NCBI RefSeq assembly: GCF_017254865.1
Contig: NZ_JAFKCV010000020.1
Coordinates: 1 to 55,452, forward strand
Direction of reading: 5' to 3'
Source: Bowmanella dokdonensis
GTDB lineage: Bacteria > Pseudomonadota > Gammaproteobacteria > Enterobacterales > Alteromonadaceae
Length of the DNA: 55,452 nucleotides
Shown: positions 41,886 to 49,890 of the stretch, piece after piece
Layout: the number at the start of each line of letters is the position of its first letter
How positions within the stretch are numbered: position 1 is the first letter of the stretch
The notes under the pieces: generated by a model
Told to the model about the DNA's origin: nothing
The model's input: the letters and a program-made list of their open reading frames with translations, nothing else
The model's database searches: none
Made by a program: the position numbers and the translations under genes

Positions 41886-42644
41886 TCATTGTTCCGGCGG
41901 TTTCATTTCTGCATAGAAGTGTGTTTTACCCTCTTCCACCATCAACGCCATAATGTCCCTGATCTTTGCGTGCAGGTTGGCATGTGGGCTTTTCTTCGCC
42001 AGGCCCAGATGGGCGGTTTGGGAAACATCTGGCAGCGGCGGTTGAATCGGGATCAGCACACCATGGTATCTGGGCAGGTTGTCGATGGTCCTTTGCAGCA
42101 AGTGCAAAGGTCCTATCAGGTATTCCACCTTACGGTGATATAACGCCATCAGGGCCTGATCATCGTCTTCATACCAGTCTATCTGATAACCTGACTGCAG
42201 CAACGCCGGTTGAATACCGGCGCTGTAGAGGCGACGCCTGACCAACGCCACGCGATTGGCTTCCGCAGAGGACACAGACAAGGCCTTCACATGGCCGAAC
42301 CAATGCTCGCTACGGGCTTCATCGAAGGGGATAAGATACAGATAGGTCTGTCGCTGCGGACTATCAAGCAAACCGGTCATCAGGTCTGTTTTGCCTTCCT
42401 GCAACAAGCTCAGGCAACGTTCAAAGGGGGTAGGCATACTGTAAGTCAGTTCGAATCCACCCCGCAGGGCCAGTTCCTCCATCATGTCCACCATGGCACC
42501 ATGTGGTGGCTGCCCTTCAATGTAGTAGTGGCGTGGCGGAAAATGGTCCAGACACCATTCCAGCCTTGGCTTGTCTTGCGCCAAGGCGCCACCAATCAGC
42601 GAAAAAGATAAAACAAGCAGAATGGAGCCGCGAGGTACAGGCAT
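41886..42644 (-). CDS. Periplasmic solute-binding-like protein (SBP_bac_3 type)
   Basis: 252 residues. Signal peptide with cleavage near GGALA-QD. The body follows the bacterial solute-binding fold 3: LEWCLDHFPPRHYYIEGQ, AMVDMMEELALRGGFELTYS and CLSLLQEGKTDLMTGLLDSP. No ABC permease or ATPase is adjacent, as is common for Alteromonadales proteins of this kind, which may instead act as sensors or orphan binding proteins. Ligand unknown. Confidence 0.8.
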   Translation of the reverse strand: MPVPRGSILLVLSFSLIGGALAQDKPRLEWCLDHFPPRHYYIEGQPPHGAMVDMMEELALRGGFELTYSMPTPFERCLSLLQEGKTDLMTGLLDSPQRQTYLYLIPFDEARSEHWFGHVKALSVSSAEANRVALVRRRLYSAGIQPALLQSGYQIDWYEDDDQALMALYHRKVEYLIGPLHLLQRTIDNLPRYHGVLIPIQPPLPDVSQTAHLGLAKKSPHANLHAKIRDIMALMVEEGKTHFYAEMKPPEQ

Positions 42645-42723
42645 AAGCAGTTCCCGTTAAACAGGGTGAATGGTCAGGGCTCACGACTCCAATTAGCGGC
42701 CATCTGCCAATATCCTAGCCGGG

Positions 42724-43989
42724 TTACAGCAACTTTCCAATCAAGCCTGCCAATCGTTGAAGGTAAAAACTCTGTTCACGGCTATTTTCTGTCCGCGCCA
42801 GCGCCTTCTCATACTCGATTCTGGCCTGCTCCGGGTCACCCGCCCGGCGATACAGTTCGGCTTTGGCGGAATACAGTAACGCATAGTGGGCGATCTCATC
42901 GTGCTTCTGTAATGCATTGAGTTTTGCCAGGCCCTTTTCCTCTCCGGCCAGCATGGCCAGAGCCACGGCCGCATTGATAGCGATCACCGGGTTACCGTCA
43001 TATTGCATCAACAGGCTGTACAGCGCATTGATCTGCAACCAATCCGTCTGCTCTGCGGATTGGGCCAGACAATGGACGCCGGCAATGGCCGCCTGTAACT
43101 GGTAACTGCCGGGCTTTTTCATGCGCAGGGCCTGTTCCAGCCTGGCGTCGGCCTGCTCGATCAAATTCCTGTCCCAGAGACTCCGGTCCTGCTCTTGCAG
43201 CAATACAGGGTTACCCTGTTTGTCAGCTCTGGCGTTGCGCCTGGCCAGGTTGAACTCCATCAGTGAGACCAGCCCCATACATTCCGTTTGTTCCGGCAGC
43301 ATCTCCAGCACCAGGTTGCCCAGACGCAGCGCCTCGGCAGCCAGATCCACCTCATCCTGAGCCTCATGCCACTCTTGCTGATAGCCGCTGGTAAACAGCA
43401 GATAGATGACTTTGAGCACGGCATCAAGACGTTCAGGTAGCTGCTTTTGCTGTGGGATAACAAACCCTATGCCGGCGGACTTAAGCTTGCTTTTGGCCCG
43501 GGTCAGACGCTGCTCCAGACTGGAAGTGCTAAGCAGCAGTGCATTGGCTATCTGTCGGGTGGTCAGTCCGCACACCGCATACAGGGTTAATGCCAGCCGG
43601 TTTTCATAGGCGATGGCCGGATGGCAGCAGGTAAAAATCAGTTTAAGTAATTCATCATTAAAAGGATGAGCATCAAATGCCTCAGACTGGTCATCCTGAA
43701 TTGCCAGGGCCTGTATCAGACGGGATTTGGCCAGGCTCACTTGCTGGTGCCTGAGTCGATCGATAGCCAGATGTCTGGCCGTCACCCTGAGCCAGCCCCC
43801 GGGATTGTCGGGCAGGTCTTTTGGCCAGCTTTTCAGCGCCAAGGCCAGGCTGTCGTGCCAGATTTCTTCGGCGACGCTCAAATCCCGCAGCAATCCAGTC
43901 AGCCAGGCCAACATCTGACCGGTTTGCTGTCGGTACAAATGCTCAAGCAGTTTATCCGGGGAAAGACAGAAGGCTTGCTTAACTTTCAT
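42724..43989 (-). CDS. ECF42-type RNA polymerase sigma factor
   Basis: 421 residues. Region 2 (MLAWLTGLLRDLSVAEEIWH, GGWLRVTARHLAIDRLRHQ) and region 4 (LALTLYAVCGLTTRQIANAL, LLSTSSLEQRLTRAKSKL) are followed by a 200-residue helical, TPR-like C-terminal extension (YALLYSAKAELYRRAGDPEQ, then ARIEYEKALA). That extension defines the ECF42 group, which is almost always linked to YCII (DGPF) genes, as here. Start at ATG 43989; an upstream in-frame start would overlap the YCII gene. No anti-sigma gene is seen, as usual for this group. Confidence 0.92.
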   Translation of the reverse strand: MKVKQAFCLSPDKLLEHLYRQQTGQMLAWLTGLLRDLSVAEEIWHDSLALALKSWPKDLPDNPGGWLRVTARHLAIDRLRHQQVSLAKSRLIQALAIQDDQSEAFDAHPFNDELLKLIFTCCHPAIAYENRLALTLYAVCGLTTRQIANALLLSTSSLEQRLTRAKSKLKSAGIGFVIPQQKQLPERLDAVLKVIYLLFTSGYQQEWHEAQDEVDLAAEALRLGNLVLEMLPEQTECMGLVSLMEFNLARRNARADKQGNPVLLQEQDRSLWDRNLIEQADARLEQALRMKKPGSYQLQAAIAGVHCLAQSAEQTDWLQINALYSLLMQYDGNPVIAINAAVALAMLAGEEKGLAKLNALQKHDEIAHYALLYSAKAELYRRAGDPEQARIEYEKALARTENSREQSFYLQRLAGLIGKLL

Positions 43990-44018
43990 ATTGACCTGTG
44001 TTGAAAGCTGAGCACGCC

Positions 44019-44363
44019 CTACTCTTCCTGAAACCACAAGGGGCGAATTTCTATACTGCCGATCTCGGCACTGGGGATCCTCCCGGCCACTTCCATGGCA
44101 TGGTCCAGATCCCGGCAGTCCACCAGAAAGAAACCGCCCAGTTGTTCTCGGGTTTCGGCGAAAGGGCCGTCACTGACCAGCCTGTTGCCGTCGCGCATCT
44201 GCACAGTGGTAGCTGTTTCCACCGGCGATAATCGCTCGCCGCTTAGGTACACCCCTTCTTTTTCCAGTTCACTGATCAGTTGGTTATATCTGGTCATCAG
44301 GCGCTCTTCGTCCTGCTGAGCGTCGAGTTTCTCATCCGTGTAAATCATCAACAGATACTTCAT
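44019..44363 (-). CDS. YCII (DGPF) domain protein
   Basis: 114 residues. MKYLLMIYTDEK, LSGERLSP, and the family signature SDGPFAETREQLGGFFLVDC. YCII proteins have a ferredoxin-like fold with an active-site His/Asp in related enzymes; this DGPF class is a conserved partner of ECF42 sigma factors, and no function is fixed. It is 29 nt upstream of the sigma gene and 3 nt downstream of the VOC gene, all in one operon. Confidence 0.93.
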   Translation of the reverse strand: MKYLLMIYTDEKLDAQQDEERLMTRYNQLISELEKEGVYLSGERLSPVETATTVQMRDGNRLVSDGPFAETREQLGGFFLVDCRDLDHAMEVAGRIPSAEIGSIEIRPLWFQEE

Positions 44364-44366
44364 CTT

Positions 44367-44750
44367 TTATCCTTGGGCATAGGTAATGGCCGATAAAGTA
44401 GCACCCTGAGGGTCCTGAAACAGCATAAACCTGCCGACACCGGGAATATCGGTAGGCTGCACCAGCATTGTCCCGCCCAGCATCTCCACCCTGGCCGGCA
44501 AGGCATCCACATCCTCCACCGTCACATAGTTGCCCCAATGTGGCGGTGTTCCCGCCGCCTGGGCGGGAATAGCCATGACCCCGGCAATCTTGTTCTCGCC
44601 GATTCTGGCCACATGATAGTGGCCGTCGGGCATGTCCATGCTGTCGAACTGCCAGCCAAACAACTCGCCATAAAAGCCCCGGGCCGACTCTGGGTCCTGC
44701 GTCATCAGTTCGGCCCAACTAAAGGCACCGTGTGTTGCAAATGCATTCAT
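44367..44750 (-). CDS. VOC superfamily (glyoxalase-like) protein
   Basis: 127 residues with two beta-alpha-beta-beta-beta units. The N-terminal one starts GAFSWAELMTQDPESARGFY, and the C-terminal one holds WGNYVTVEDVDALPARVEML and FMLFQDPQGATLSAI. Similar to bleomycin-resistance/dioxygenase-like proteins; the metal-binding Glu/His set is not fully clear. First gene of the VOC-YCII-ECF42 operon. Substrate unknown. Confidence 0.9.
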   Translation of the reverse strand: MNAFATHGAFSWAELMTQDPESARGFYGELFGWQFDSMDMPDGHYHVARIGENKIAGVMAIPAQAAGTPPHWGNYVTVEDVDALPARVEMLGGTMLVQPTDIPGVGRFMLFQDPQGATLSAITYAQG

Positions 44751-44844
44751 CTGTGTTCTCCTGTGATAGTCGAGTTACAATCCCCCGACTGATACACTGA
44801 CGAACCAGTACTACGATTTTAGACAGACCACAGAATTATTTTCC

Positions 44845-45351
44845 ATGCGGCTTCCTTCCCCTATCCAACTTGAACAGGTGCAGCAGCGCCTCGATGACTG
44901 TCTTGCCCTTGTCCAGGAGCAGCTAAAATTCACTCCGCCAAGGCCTCTGCTGACGTTTACCCAGCGGGGCCGAATTGCCGGCACAGCCCGATTACAGGCC
45001 AACGAAATCAGACTGAACCCCGTTTTGCTCAGGGACAATCTGCATGAATTCCTGGAAGAAGTGATCCCTCATGAGCTGTGCCATCTGCTGGTCTGGCAGC
45101 TTCACGGCCGGGGCACCAAAGCCCGGCCCGTGCGTCCCCACGGTGCCCAGTGGAAACAACTAATGTGGGAAGTGTTCGGTCTCAAAGGTTCCGCCTGCCA
45201 TCGCATGGATGTCAGCAAGGTGCAGGGACGGCAATTCAACTATCAGTGCCGCTGCGGGCCGGTAAAGTTGTCAGTACGTCGCCACAACCGGGTTCAGCAA
45301 GGGGTCACATACATCTGCAGGCATTGCCGGCAAAGCTTACAAGCAGCCTGA
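44845..45351 (+). CDS. sprT: SprT-family zinc metalloprotease
   Basis: 168 residues. The zincin motif HELCH lies in EEVIPHELCHLLVWQLHG (near 76-80) and the C-terminal zinc-ribbon-like CRCGPVKLSVRRHNRVQQGV then YICRHC is complete. Matches E. coli SprT in size. Homologues of the SprT/Spartan group cut DNA-crosslinked proteins, but the bacterial role is not settled. It is convergent with the glycosyltransferase gene; the 3' ends overlap by 15 nt. Confidence 0.93.
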   Translation: MRLPSPIQLEQVQQRLDDCLALVQEQLKFTPPRPLLTFTQRGRIAGTARLQANEIRLNPVLLRDNLHEFLEEVIPHELCHLLVWQLHGRGTKARPVRPHGAQWKQLMWEVFGLKGSACHRMDVSKVQGRQFNYQCRCGPVKLSVRRHNRVQQGVTYICRHCRQSLQAA

Positions 45352-46593
45352 GCTATCGCCGGCAGATTGAAGGCGGTTTTTGGCTTCGATCCACTGAGCC
45401 ATATACTGGGTAGATTTCAGGGTATGGTGCCGCAGCATGGCGCCGTAGAAATTCTCCTGCCGTTCCTGTTCCAGTTGACTGCACAGTTGCTCAATGCGGT
45501 TGAGTAACGGCTGACCGTGCCCGGCCAGGCTGAAGCGCCTGGGAATCAGCTCACGGCTGTTATCGCTCAGGGATTGCCATAGGATTTCTTCCTGGTACAG
45601 GCTGATGGCCAGTTGCACAAATTCGTCAGGATCATCACTGATCAGCAGACCGGAAGGCAAACTCCCGTATAAGCCTTCTGCCCCGATGGAACTGGTTACG
45701 GCCGGTGTACCGCAAGCGGCGGCATCCACCAGCTTGCCCTTGAGGCCCGCACCGAAGCGAAGCGGCGCCAGCATTACCCTGGCCTTTGCTATTACCCCCC
45801 GGGCGTCATCCACCCAGCCTTTCACCAAAAAACCCTGTGCCGGATTATGCAGTTGCTCCACTTTGGGTGAAGGATAGGCCCCGTAGATATGCAGCTCGGC
45901 ATCCGGCAACTGACGACGAATGGCCGGCCAAAGCTCTTTGAGATAGCGCACCGCATCCCAGTTGGGGGCATGGCGGAAATTGCCGATGCTGATAAAATGT
46001 CTCCGTGCGGCAAAGTCGTTGCTGGCCACCTCATTGTCCTCATCCAGCATAAACGGACTGTAATGAAGCAGTTGCCCGGGTACCTGAAATTGTTGGGTCA
46101 ACCACCCCAGTTCAAATTCTGAAATGACCAGACTCAGATCACAACGCAGAATGGCGGCAATTTCACGCTTGGCCAGTTCATTGCAAATATGTTCCCTTGC
46201 CAGCGGTTTGCCCTCCCTGAAAGCCAGATGACGGGCGTGGCGCAGGCTGTGGATATCCTCAGTATCCAGAATCCTCACCGCATTGGGGCAGCAGCTCTCT
46301 ACCCGCCAACCGAACTGCTCTTCCATCATAAAGCGGTCGAACATCACCAGGTCGGGGGCAAGATGGCGGATATAATCATCGAAGGAACTGCAGTTGAGGG
46401 TCAGGGGAACGGCTTCCACGCCGATGGCTGACAGGTCGATGGCATGCTGGCTGCTTTGGGCAGGCGACCCATAGACCACGTTCCAGCCGGCCCGCTGGAA
46501 TAATTGCAGCAACTGCAGCATGCGAGTACCGGCCGCAGAGGAATTGGGCTCCGGCCACACATAGCCGATAAAAAGGGCCTGTTTGTCTTTCAT
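45337..46593 (-). CDS. Glycosyltransferase, GT4-like
   Basis: 418 residues. GT-B fold with a C-terminal Rossmann domain: SIGNFRHAPNWDAVRYLKEL, the AELHIYGAYPS strand, VKGWVDDARGVIAKARVML and the sugar-nucleotide loop APLRFGAGLKGKLVDAAACG with TPAVTSSIGAEGL. N-terminal AAGTRMLQLLQLFQRAGWNV is like the EpsF/GT4 start. Donor and acceptor unknown, and no other polysaccharide genes are nearby. Start at ATG 46593 with GGGGTAAAG upstream; the frame extends 42 nt further. Divergent from the next gene. Confidence 0.85.
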   Translation of the reverse strand: MKDKQALFIGYVWPEPNSSAAGTRMLQLLQLFQRAGWNVVYGSPAQSSQHAIDLSAIGVEAVPLTLNCSSFDDYIRHLAPDLVMFDRFMMEEQFGWRVESCCPNAVRILDTEDIHSLRHARHLAFREGKPLAREHICNELAKREIAAILRCDLSLVISEFELGWLTQQFQVPGQLLHYSPFMLDEDNEVASNDFAARRHFISIGNFRHAPNWDAVRYLKELWPAIRRQLPDAELHIYGAYPSPKVEQLHNPAQGFLVKGWVDDARGVIAKARVMLAPLRFGAGLKGKLVDAAACGTPAVTSSIGAEGLYGSLPSGLLISDDPDEFVQLAISLYQEEILWQSLSDNSRELIPRRFSLAGHGQPLLNRIEQLCSQLEQERQENFYGAMLRHHTLKSTQYMAQWIEAKNRLQSAGDSSGCL

Positions 46594-46690
46594 AGTCTTT
46601 ACCCCGCCAACTAACGAATTAATCCATATTATCATTGCGCAAACAGCGGCATTAAGCCTATTTTTGTCAGTAACTTACGCGGAGAACAGC

Positions 46691-47221
46691 ATGGAACAGA
46701 ATCTGAAAGAGAAGACCGGAAAAGATCTGCAGGAATGGAAAGCCCTGCTGGCACCCAAAGGATTGGCCAGGCATGGAGAAATCCTCGCTTATCTGAAAAC
46801 AGAGCATGGTCTGACACATGGTTATGCCAATCTTATTTCACTCAAGTTTCGCGAAGCAGATGCGGCTTCGCACAGCGACGAAGATCTGCTGGCCGGCCAG
46901 TATCAGGGTAAAGAGGACCTTAGAGCTATTTACCAGAAATTGCACGATGCAATCCTTACGCTTGGGAACGATATTGAGGTTGCGCCCAAGAAAGCGGCGG
47001 TGAGCTTCAGGCGCAAGCGCCAGTTTGCCCTGGTGCAACCTTCCACCCGATCCCGCATTGATTTGGGATTGAAGTTTAATAACCGCCCTCATGGAGGGCG
47101 GCTTGAAACATCCGGTCCCTTCGGCAGCATGTGCACACACCGGGTCCAGTTGACTGACATCAGCCAAATCGATGATCAACTACTGGACTGGCTCAACGCC
47201 GCTTACCAGGAAGCGGGTTGA
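46691..47221 (+). CDS. DUF4287/DUF5655-type protein
   Basis: 176 residues. An N-terminal domain (TGKDLQEWKALLAPKGLARH, GEILAYLKTEHGLTHGYANL) matches DUF4287, and the rest (YQKLHDAILTLGNDIEVAPK, FRRKRQFALVQPSTRSRIDL) is the DUF5655-like part. Soluble, function unknown; family members occur near stress and toxin-antitoxin genes but nothing here shows that. Start at 46691 with CGGAG 7 nt upstream; the frame opens further 5' across the divergent promoter, so that part is rejected. Confidence 0.85.
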   Translation: MEQNLKEKTGKDLQEWKALLAPKGLARHGEILAYLKTEHGLTHGYANLISLKFREADAASHSDEDLLAGQYQGKEDLRAIYQKLHDAILTLGNDIEVAPKKAAVSFRRKRQFALVQPSTRSRIDLGLKFNNRPHGGRLETSGPFGSMCTHRVQLTDISQIDDQLLDWLNAAYQEAG

Positions 47222-47236
47222 CAGAAAAGCGACCAA

Positions 47237-48757
47237 TCAGAGGGTTGGCAATTCCGTCTCTGTTTCCCCGGTCAGGGAGTCACCCACCGATAAGGCTTCC
47301 TGACCATTATGGGCAGGAAGGATCGGGGCAAGATACTCACGGGTGCGCTGCCACCAGTACTGGGCTTCCTGATAATTACCCCGGCTTTCCAGCGCCTGGG
47401 CAATATTAATATAAGCCGGCAGCAACCCGATGCGTGCTTCCAGTCTTTGCTTCCACAAGGCCAGGTACAGGGGCGGGATCATTTCCTGGTCATGGTATTC
47501 CATAAAGGTCAGCTTGCTGCTTGCCTTGTATGCCTGCATAGGATGATTGTTGCAGGTTCTGGCTTTGGCCAGGGTCCACTCCTGCCCGGAGTCACGCCAG
47601 GTAGAGAGCTTCTGAGGCAATTCTTCGCTGTCCATAACCATCACCAGATTTGGCGCCGAGCTGGCGGGATGGCAGATATTCTCGGCCATTGAACTTGACA
47701 GGGGATACTCATCCACAAAGCCGGCAAAATGGGCCAGTTCATGGACGAACACCGAGTAAGAATCGCCCAGATCCAAATACATAATACCGTTGTGAACATT
47801 GGCCTTGCCCCGTTCGGCCAGGATCAGCAAATGGGTAAAATCTTCGGCCAGGGGCAACCTGGTGAGATCGCCGGCATCACAGCCTAGTCTGCGCCCCCCC
47901 TGCCAGTCCTCCTCACATTGCAGCGCAGTGGCCTTAACCCAAACCGGTTCGAGCAGACAGATGGGCAACTGGGCCAGACGCTTATCGCGGGCAAACTGCT
48001 CGGCCAGTTGCGTTAACTGCTGCATGTTGTCCAGGGACAATACGACGGGTTGCAGCCGGATAACACATTGTTCCTTGTTCAAATCGACCAGATGCGGCCC
48101 CACGCTCACCGCCTTCTTACCCGGCCAGTAGCGACTGATTAGTTGCAGGTAGTCAGCGGCCGGCTGACTGCCCATGGCCTGAGCCCGCCTGAACCAGTCC
48201 CGAGCCTCGTCAAACTGTTCATCCCGCCAGCGCCGCTTAGCCAACAACAGAGCACTTTGTGGGTCTTCAGGTGCGGCCTTTTGCAGCCATGGCAGGGCCT
48301 CGTCAAGCTGCTCGTTGACGATCAGCCATTGATAGAGGGAAATGATGGCGGGCAAATAGTCCTGCTCGGCCGACAGCCGCAGCCACTCTTCACGGTGGAC
48401 CGGGGAGTCCGTCAACAGGGCCACTTCATGCTGGGCGGCAGCATGGCCTGCCGATGCGGCTTTGCCCATCAGTCGTTGATAGCGGACTTCATCGGTTTCT
48501 TTGAGGGCCAGTTGATAGTAAGACTGGGCATCCCCCTGCCGGGCTGCCTGTTGCAACCAATAGGGATCCTGCCTTTGCTGTGCCACCTGGCTCAATCGAT
48601 CGAGGGCTTCATCGGAGCCCAGTCCAATGGCCCGGTATAACTCAACAGGATCGTCCTGTCCCTGGGCCAGTAACAGGGGCAGATAGTGCTGCTGGCTGGC
48701 GAACAGGATAGAAGCCCCCGCCACGGAGACCAGCAACAGACGCAATATTTTCAGCAC
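47237..48757 (-). CDS. Sel1-like repeat protein with HELAH zincin motif
   Basis: 506 residues with a signal peptide/anchor (LKILRLLLVSVAGASILFAS). Residues 40-220 look like Sel1/TPR-type helical repeats (AAQHEVALL, EALPWLQKAAPEDPQSALLL, EARDWFRRAQAMGSQPAADY). Around residue 339 is VFVHELAHFAGFVDEY, a HExxH zinc site with a downstream Asp/Glu candidate ligand, as in gluzincin or metzincin-like peptidases. The C-terminus again has TPR-like helices (QALESRGNYQEAQYWWQRTR). Likely a periplasmic metalloprotease or binding protein. It lies 9 nt downstream of nlpI in the same direction, so the two share an operon. Confidence 0.8.
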   Translation of the reverse strand: MLKILRLLLVSVAGASILFASQQHYLPLLLAQGQDDPVELYRAIGLGSDEALDRLSQVAQQRQDPYWLQQAARQGDAQSYYQLALKETDEVRYQRLMGKAASAGHAAAQHEVALLTDSPVHREEWLRLSAEQDYLPAIISLYQWLIVNEQLDEALPWLQKAAPEDPQSALLLAKRRWRDEQFDEARDWFRRAQAMGSQPAADYLQLISRYWPGKKAVSVGPHLVDLNKEQCVIRLQPVVLSLDNMQQLTQLAEQFARDKRLAQLPICLLEPVWVKATALQCEEDWQGGRRLGCDAGDLTRLPLAEDFTHLLILAERGKANVHNGIMYLDLGDSYSVFVHELAHFAGFVDEYPLSSSMAENICHPASSAPNLVMVMDSEELPQKLSTWRDSGQEWTLAKARTCNNHPMQAYKASSKLTFMEYHDQEMIPPLYLALWKQRLEARIGLLPAYINIAQALESRGNYQEAQYWWQRTREYLAPILPAHNGQEALSVGDSLTGETETELPTL

Positions 48758-48766
48758 AGGGCTACC

Positions 48767-49666
48767 TCACTGGGTCTTCATTCTGGCGCGGGCTTTTTCC
48801 CGCAGCAGATCCAACTCCAGTCTGGCATAGCGATGTTCGACAAACTCGTAGACGTTGGTGCTCAGGGCCAGCTTGAAATAGTTTGACGCCACGGCCTTCT
48901 GACCTTTTGCCGCGTGGAACTTGCCAAGGTAAAAATAGGCTTCGCACAGACGATTGGCCAGTTCCTGTTGATTTTTAATATTCACCAACAGGTTGGATAA
49001 CAATTGACCTTCATTGATGGTGCCCAGAAACAGATCCACAAGTTGGGTCGCCCAGTTGCTGGCGCTCAGTGAGGCACGGCTTTGTTTCAGATTGGCTTTG
49101 GCTTGTTTGGCGTCCACTTCTGACTCTGCGATATAAGTCCAGAGGGCGCGGTACGGGTCACTTTCATCCTTGTGATAGAACTGATTCAGATCCTCCACTG
49201 CCAGTTCCGGACGACCGCCGTAATACAGGGCTATCCCCCGGTTTAGGAAGGCATAGTCATGGCCCGGGTCGATATCGAGGGTGGCGTCGAAGGCTTCATA
49301 GGCAAGGATAAACTCCATGTTCTGGGTATGATGGATGCCAATGAAATTATAAGCTTCCGCCATGTTCGGCTTGAGCTTGAGGGCCATGGAAAAATCAAAC
49401 TGTGCCAGTCCGGGCAGGCCGACGCTGTCATACAGCATGCCACGCTGATACAACAAATCGGCACGCTGGCTGTCGTCCAATTCCACCTGGCCGAGGATTT
49501 GATTGTATCTGGCCAGCGCCATCTGGCTGCGCATATTAGCCGGCATGGGTTCAACCAGGATCAGGTTGCCCATCTGACCATTGCCGGCTGAATACTGGCC
49601 CATGGAACTGCAAGCCACACTGGACAAGGCCAGCACCGAAACAAAAAGCGTTTTAAAAATATTCAT
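48767..49666 (-). CDS. nlpI: Lipoprotein NlpI
   Basis: 299 residues, outer-membrane lipoprotein with lipobox VACS (Cys19) after MNIFKTLFVSVLALSS. TPR repeats: ADLLYQRGMLYDSVGLPGLA, MAEAYNFIGIHHTQNMEF, ILAYEAFDATLDIDPGHDYA, RGIALYYGGRPELAVEDL. NlpI is the adaptor that brings the endopeptidase MepS to the protease Prc in E. coli. Position after pnp is conserved. Start at ATG 49666 gives the signal peptide; an open frame upstream is not family-like. Confidence 0.95.
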   Translation of the reverse strand: MNIFKTLFVSVLALSSVACSSMGQYSAGNGQMGNLILVEPMPANMRSQMALARYNQILGQVELDDSQRADLLYQRGMLYDSVGLPGLAQFDFSMALKLKPNMAEAYNFIGIHHTQNMEFILAYEAFDATLDIDPGHDYAFLNRGIALYYGGRPELAVEDLNQFYHKDESDPYRALWTYIAESEVDAKQAKANLKQSRASLSASNWATQLVDLFLGTINEGQLLSNLLVNIKNQQELANRLCEAYFYLGKFHAAKGQKAVASNYFKLALSTNVYEFVEHRYARLELDLLREKARARMKTQ

Positions 49667-49829
49667 AAACCAATCTTGTTGCTGTCCTTTAAGTGAAGGG
49701 AACATCCTTTTCCATGCCCTTATACCGGTAATTCCGCCAAGCATAAAGGACTTTACTGTTGCAAATTATCTATCTGGCAACGCCGGAAAACAATGTCGTC
49801 AAAAGACGTCAGGCCCGGAAATCTGTACC

Positions 49830-49863
49830 AAAAAAACAAAATGGCATCCGAAGATGCCATTTC
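49830..49863 (-). terminator. Intrinsic terminator after pnp
   Basis: On the minus strand AATGGCATC TTCG GATGCCATT then TTGTTTTTTT. It lies between pnp and nlpI, so nlpI is read from its own promoter or by read-through. Confidence 0.85.
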
Positions 49864-49890
49864 TCTCTAACTGCGCTCAGAGCAAAAAGC

